From the NCBI GenBank assembly GCA_002784625.1, contig PFLP01000002.1, positions 1 to 33,644 on the forward strand: DNA of 33,644 bases, given 5' to 3'. Of this stretch, positions 31,400-33,644 are shown one piece after another. This DNA is from Candidatus Pacebacteria bacterium CG_4_10_14_0_8_um_filter_42_14 (GTDB lineage: Bacteria > Patescibacteriota > Microgenomatia > UBA1400 > PJMF01). The notes below the pieces were generated by a model. The model was given only the letters and a program-made list of their open reading frames with translations. It made no database searches and had not been told where the DNA came from. Positions within the stretch are counted from its first letter, which is position 1. Each line of letters starts with the position of its first letter. The position numbers and the translations under genes were made by a program.

Positions 31400-32118
31400 T
31401 ATTTGGCTTTCCTTTTGCCAGTTGTTTTTTTCTTCTTTGATTTTTGTTTAGTGTCGCTGATTACTTCGCCATCGTGAAACACAATTAGTCTATTTGCAAT
31501 TTCTGCAACATCATCCTCATGAGTCACCATGATAATGGTTCTACCTTCTTTATGAAGATCGCTCAGGAGTTTTTTGATATCATCACCAGATTTAGAGTCT
31601 AGATTTCCAGTTGGTTCATCAGCAAAAATTAAGTCTGGATCATTCACCAATGCGCGGGCAATGGCGACGCGCTGTTGTTGACCTCCGGAAAGTTGTGCGG
31701 GAGTATTTTGTAGTCTATCGCCAAGACCAACCTTCTCGAGCATAGCTTTGGATCGTTTCACTCGGTCTTCTTGAGAAACTTTGGCATAAAGTAGAGGTAG
31801 TCCTACATTATCGAGGGCTGATGTACGCGCCAAAAGATTAAATTGTTGAAAAATAAAACCAATTGATTTGTTTCTAAGCTTCGCACGCTCGACCTCGTTG
31901 TACTGAGTCAAGTCTCTGTCTCTTAGCAAGATAGAGCCTGATGTGGGTACGGCGAGAATACTGGCGACTTGGAGAAAAGTTGATTTTCCAGACCCAGATG
32001 GGCCCATGATGGCGACAAATTCACCTTCTTCAATTTCTAAAGAGACGTCGTTCATGGCTTTGATAAGTGTGTCACCGAGTTGGTAGTGTTTTGAGACGTG
32101 CTGAAGCTTTAGGAGCAT
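31399..32118 (-). CDS. MacB/LolD-type ABC transporter ATPase
   Basis: This 239-aa protein contains the Walker [11 protein letters not shown]-loop [16 protein letters not shown], signature [15 protein letters not shown], Walker [13 protein letters not shown] and switch His in MVTHEDD. The sequence is a complete nucleotide-binding domain. The C-terminal 20 residues are a Lys-rich tail ([16 protein letters not shown]) not needed for the fold. It powers the permease encoded immediately downstream. Confidence 0.94.
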   Translation of the reverse strand: MLLKLQHVSKHYQLGDTLIKAMNDVSLEIEEGEFVAIMGPSGSGKSTFLQVASILAVPTSGSILLRDRDLTQYNEVERAKLRNKSIGFIFQQFNLLARTSALDNVGLPLLYAKVSQEDRVKRSKAMLEKVGLGDRLQNTPAQLSGGQQQRVAIARALVNDPDLIFADEPTGNLDSKSGDDIKKLLSDLHKEGRTIIMVTHEDDVAEIANRLIVFHDGEVISDTKQKSKKKKTTGKRKAK

Positions 32119-32120
32119 GA

Positions 32121-33140
32121 TTACTCCGGTAAAACTATTTCTTCTGATTCATTTAATCCGGAAAGCACCTCGACAATTTCATCAGTTTGCAATCCAAGAG
32201 TTATTTCGCGCTCTTCGAAAATGTCTTCGCCAGTTTTAAGATCAACATACACTTTGCCGTCCCTTTCGCGAGTGCTGACCAGAGGAATTGTTAGGGCATC
32301 AGCTTTTTGGTTGAGAACGATCTTGGCGTCTCCATTTAGGCCAATGCGAAGTTGTTGGCTATCAAGTAAGTATGCCAGGGGCAGACGGACTTCAAAGGTG
32401 GTGCCGCTGCTGGTTTCACTGCTAGAAAAAGCAACATAGCTGACTTGGCTACTCAGTTCTTTATTTTCAAAAGCGTCAAGAATTATAGTTGCCTCTTGTC
32501 CTTGAGAGACTTTAGAAACATCTGCTTCGTCAACACGGCCGACAAAAACTAATGCATTCGGATTTACGATTTCAAAATAATCAGAGGCAGTAAGTTGCAC
32601 TCCCGCCACCGTTGTTGGTGAATGGGTGAGGATGCCAGCAAAAGGAGAAGCGAGATTAGTATTTTTAATGGCTATATCTCTGATTTCTACGTCAATGACT
32701 TTGTTAGTCAGATCCCATTGTTCTATATCTATTCTGCGTTGTTCTGGAGTTTCTATAGTTCTATAGCGAATATCATCTTGAGTATCTTCCCAATTCCAGC
32801 GCTCTTGCATATAAAGATTCAGATCTTTCTCGAGTGATTTTTGTAGCGAAGCTTGATCAATGGTCGCGATGGTTTGCCACTTTTTGATAGCGTCCCCTTC
32901 TTGGGCGCCAATGTAGACAACTTTCCCACCAGCTAGAAATCTGAGTCGAACTGTTTCCAGAGCTGCGACAGTACCTGAAACTTCAAGAGTTTCAGAAATA
33001 TCTTGTCTAATAGGTGAAACAAAGTTGATTACTTCTTTGGCTTTGTTATTTCTTAGGTAAAGAATATAGCCGCCAATACCAAGAATAATCGCTAGTATCA
33101 ACAATAATTTCCAGCGTTTCGTAATAAATCTTTTTAGCAT
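32121..33140 (-). CDS. MacA/HlyD-type membrane-fusion-like subunit
   Basis: This 339-aa protein has an N-terminal membrane anchor (about 12-28). Lipoyl/barrel-sandwich halves (about 45-95 and 160-190) are separated by a short helical hairpin, and a beta-barrel and membrane-proximal region follow. Motifs include VSGTVAALETVRLRF and ASPFAGIL. In Gram-negatives MacA spans to TolC; the hairpin here is short and no outer-membrane partner is seen, so it probably works with MacB-like components in a single membrane. It heads the operon, with an extended -10 box 6 nt from its ATG. Confidence 0.9.
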   Translation of the reverse strand: MLKRFITKRWKLLLILAIILGIGGYILYLRNNKAKEVINFVSPIRQDISETLEVSGTVAALETVRLRFLAGGKVVYIGAQEGDAIKKWQTIATIDQASLQKSLEKDLNLYMQERWNWEDTQDDIRYRTIETPEQRRIDIEQWDLTNKVIDVEIRDIAIKNTNLASPFAGILTHSPTTVAGVQLTASDYFEIVNPNALVFVGRVDEADVSKVSQGQEATIILDAFENKELSSQVSYVAFSSSETSSGTTFEVRLPLAYLLDSQQLRIGLNGDAKIVLNQKADALTIPLVSTRERDGKVYVDLKTGEDIFEEREITLGLQTDEIVEVLSGLNESEEIVLPE

Positions 33141-33146
33141 TCGGTT

Positions 33147-33155
33147 ATCATACCA
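33147..33155 (-). promoter_or_regulatory. Extended -10 promoter of the MacAB-like operon
   Basis: On the minus strand TGGTATGAT ends 6 nt before the ATG at 33140, the tightest class of near-leaderless promoter in the window. It faces away from the tRNA promoter. Confidence 0.6.
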
Positions 33156-33173
33156 TTCTAGTTCACTTGGCTA

Positions 33174-33179
33174 TATAAT
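33174..33179 (+). promoter_or_regulatory. -10 box of tRNA-Ile
   Basis: A consensus TATAAT lies 13 nt before the first base of the tRNA, giving a short 5' leader for RNase P. No clear -35 is visible. Confidence 0.5.
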
Positions 33180-33192
33180 GTCCCATGTAGTT

Positions 33193-33266
33193 GAGCCGGT
33201 AGCTCAGTTGGTTAGAGCGGTAAGCTTATACCTTACTGGTCGGGGGTTCGAGTCCCTCCCGGCTCA
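33193..33266 (+). tRNA. tRNA-Ile (anticodon UAU)
   Basis: A complete cloverleaf is visible. The acceptor stem GAGCCGG/CCGGCTC is perfect, and the D-stem GCTC/GAGC and anticodon stem GTAAG/CTTAC are perfect. The T-arm has GGGGG/CCCTC with one G-T wobble around TTCGAGT. The anticodon loop CTTATAC places TAT at 33227-33229, reading AUA. The discriminator is A. CCA is not encoded (ACA follows), so a CCA-adding enzyme is needed. Most bacteria read AUA with a CAU anticodon modified by TilS; an unmodified UAU anticodon is uncommon. Confidence 0.93.
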
Positions 33267-33268
33267 CA

Positions 33269-33613
33269 TTAGCCCATGTAAAGATTCTCAATCTTTACTA
33301 AATAGTTAATTTTTCGGAAACTTTTTTTATCTTGCGTAATTACATCAGACGGAAATTTCCAGTTCATCCTATCTTCAGCTGCAGCTACAGCTGAAAAACG
33401 ATTGTATACTAGGCTATTTCTATGATGTCCATCTTCGATACGCTTATTACTCATTTCTGACAGCTCGCGGAGTCCAGAGCGGTGCTGTTGGCTATGTTCT
33501 GCAATCGTTCTTGTACCTTCAATGGCTGATTTGCGAACGATAGTGATGGTGCAGTTAATACCACCCTCTTCTCTGATTACGTTTATCACTGCTTTTTTGA
33601 TTGATAGATCCAT
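33269..33613 (-). CDS. Hypothetical protein next to the tRNA gene
   Basis: This 114-aa soluble protein is not recognised. No signal peptide, membrane span or motif is seen. The stop lies 3 nt from the end of the tRNA on the opposite strand, and its last codons form part of a perfect hairpin. It could be real or a chance open frame; there is no overlapping neighbour to support it. The start at 33613 is the first ATG, with a weak upstream promoter-like TAATAT. Confidence 0.42.
   Translation of the reverse strand: MDLSIKKAVINVIREEGGINCTITIVRKSAIEGTRTIAEHSQQHRSGLRELSEMSNKRIEDGHHRNSLVYNRFSAVAAAEDRMNWKFPSDVITQDKKSFRKINYLVKIENLYMG
33278..33298. terminator. Perfect hairpin after tRNA-Ile, possible terminator
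   Basis: GTAAAGATT (33278-33286) pairs perfectly with AATCTTTAC (33290-33298) around a 3-nt loop, 12 nt after the tRNA. A T-rich stretch (TTAATTTTT) follows only about 9 nt later, so it is a weak intrinsic terminator at best. It lies in the last codons of the opposite-strand gene. Confidence 0.4.
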
Positions 33614-33644
33614 TACTTTTGCAACATATATTAGCGACCTATTT

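Noticed and set aside
1-33644. CRISPR array, insertion sequence or prophage
   Set aside because: No regularly spaced direct repeats, transposase motifs, terminal inverted repeats with target duplications, or phage structural genes were seen.
1-33644. Recoded UGA (Gracilibacteria/Absconditabacteria code)
   Set aside because: Several genes end cleanly at TGA in coupled overlaps (4366-4368, 22259-22261, 26356-26358) and no complete gene needs UGA read as Gly.

Overview
The window looks like a chromosomal segment of a Patescibacteria (CPR) bacterium. The reasons are many short, tightly packed genes with 1-17 nt overlaps, a tandem array of small two-helix pilin-like proteins of the kind common in CPR genomes, an archaeal-style ATP-dependent DNA ligase, and a fragmentary isoprenoid pathway built on isopentenyl phosphate kinase. 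UGA is used as a normal stop (for example at 4366-4368 and 26356-26358), so this is not one of the UGA-to-Gly lineages. No outer-membrane assembly genes are seen. Signal peptides, a lipoprotein and Lgt fit a single-membrane cell, but the window cannot prove it. The assignment is inference from gene content.

Layout. 66-3618 (minus): eight consecutive genes for type IV secretion (VirB2-like) pilin-domain proteins, apparently in two transcripts. The outer six genes are coupled to each other. The last two are a near-identical pair with their own promoter and a strong terminator. 3624-4700 (plus): an ECF-type sigma factor and two small membrane proteins, reading away from the pilins from a near-symmetric shared -10 element. 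5057-7647 (plus): isoprenoid cluster of IPP isomerase, a second Nudix protein, isopentenyl phosphate kinase and cis-prenyltransferase. 7644-10573 (minus): two large secreted Cys-rich proteins ending in the same pilin domain. 10643-14240 (plus): coiled-coil/SpoIID protein, RecF, NAD(P)HX dehydratase. 14243-15700 (minus): accessory AAA ATPase with a nuclease-like C-terminus. 15887-18739 (plus): Fic protein and ATP-dependent DNA ligase. 18725-20434 (minus): alpha/beta hydrolase and GT2 glycosyltransferase. 20477-23617 (plus): peptidyl-tRNA hydrolase, MFS-like transporter, a small orphan, GH3 glycosidase. 23743-25020: orphan methyltransferase-like protein. 25098-26801: membrane protein, Lgt, DUF192 lipoprotein. 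26840-29823: disordered protein and a type IV secretion-type ATPase. 29827-33140 (minus): small membrane protein and a MacA/MacB-like ABC export system. 33193-33266: tRNA-Ile with anticodon UAU. 33269-33613 (minus): hypothetical gene.

How it fits together. The ten pilin-domain proteins and the TraG/VirD4/HerA-like ATPase are plausibly parts of one surface or secretion machine. Two near-identical small pilins could be the major subunits, the divergent ones minor subunits or platform proteins, and the two large Cys-rich proteins tips or adhesins. The sigma-factor operon reads from the same promoter region and may regulate it. The isoprenoid genes would allow salvage of isopentenyl phosphate into the undecaprenyl carrier used for cell-wall and glycan synthesis, without a complete MVA or MEP pathway being visible here.

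A recurring regulatory pattern is an extended -10 box (TGnTAnnnT) ending only 6-11 nt before the start codon at seven loci. This implies leaderless or nearly leaderless mRNAs.
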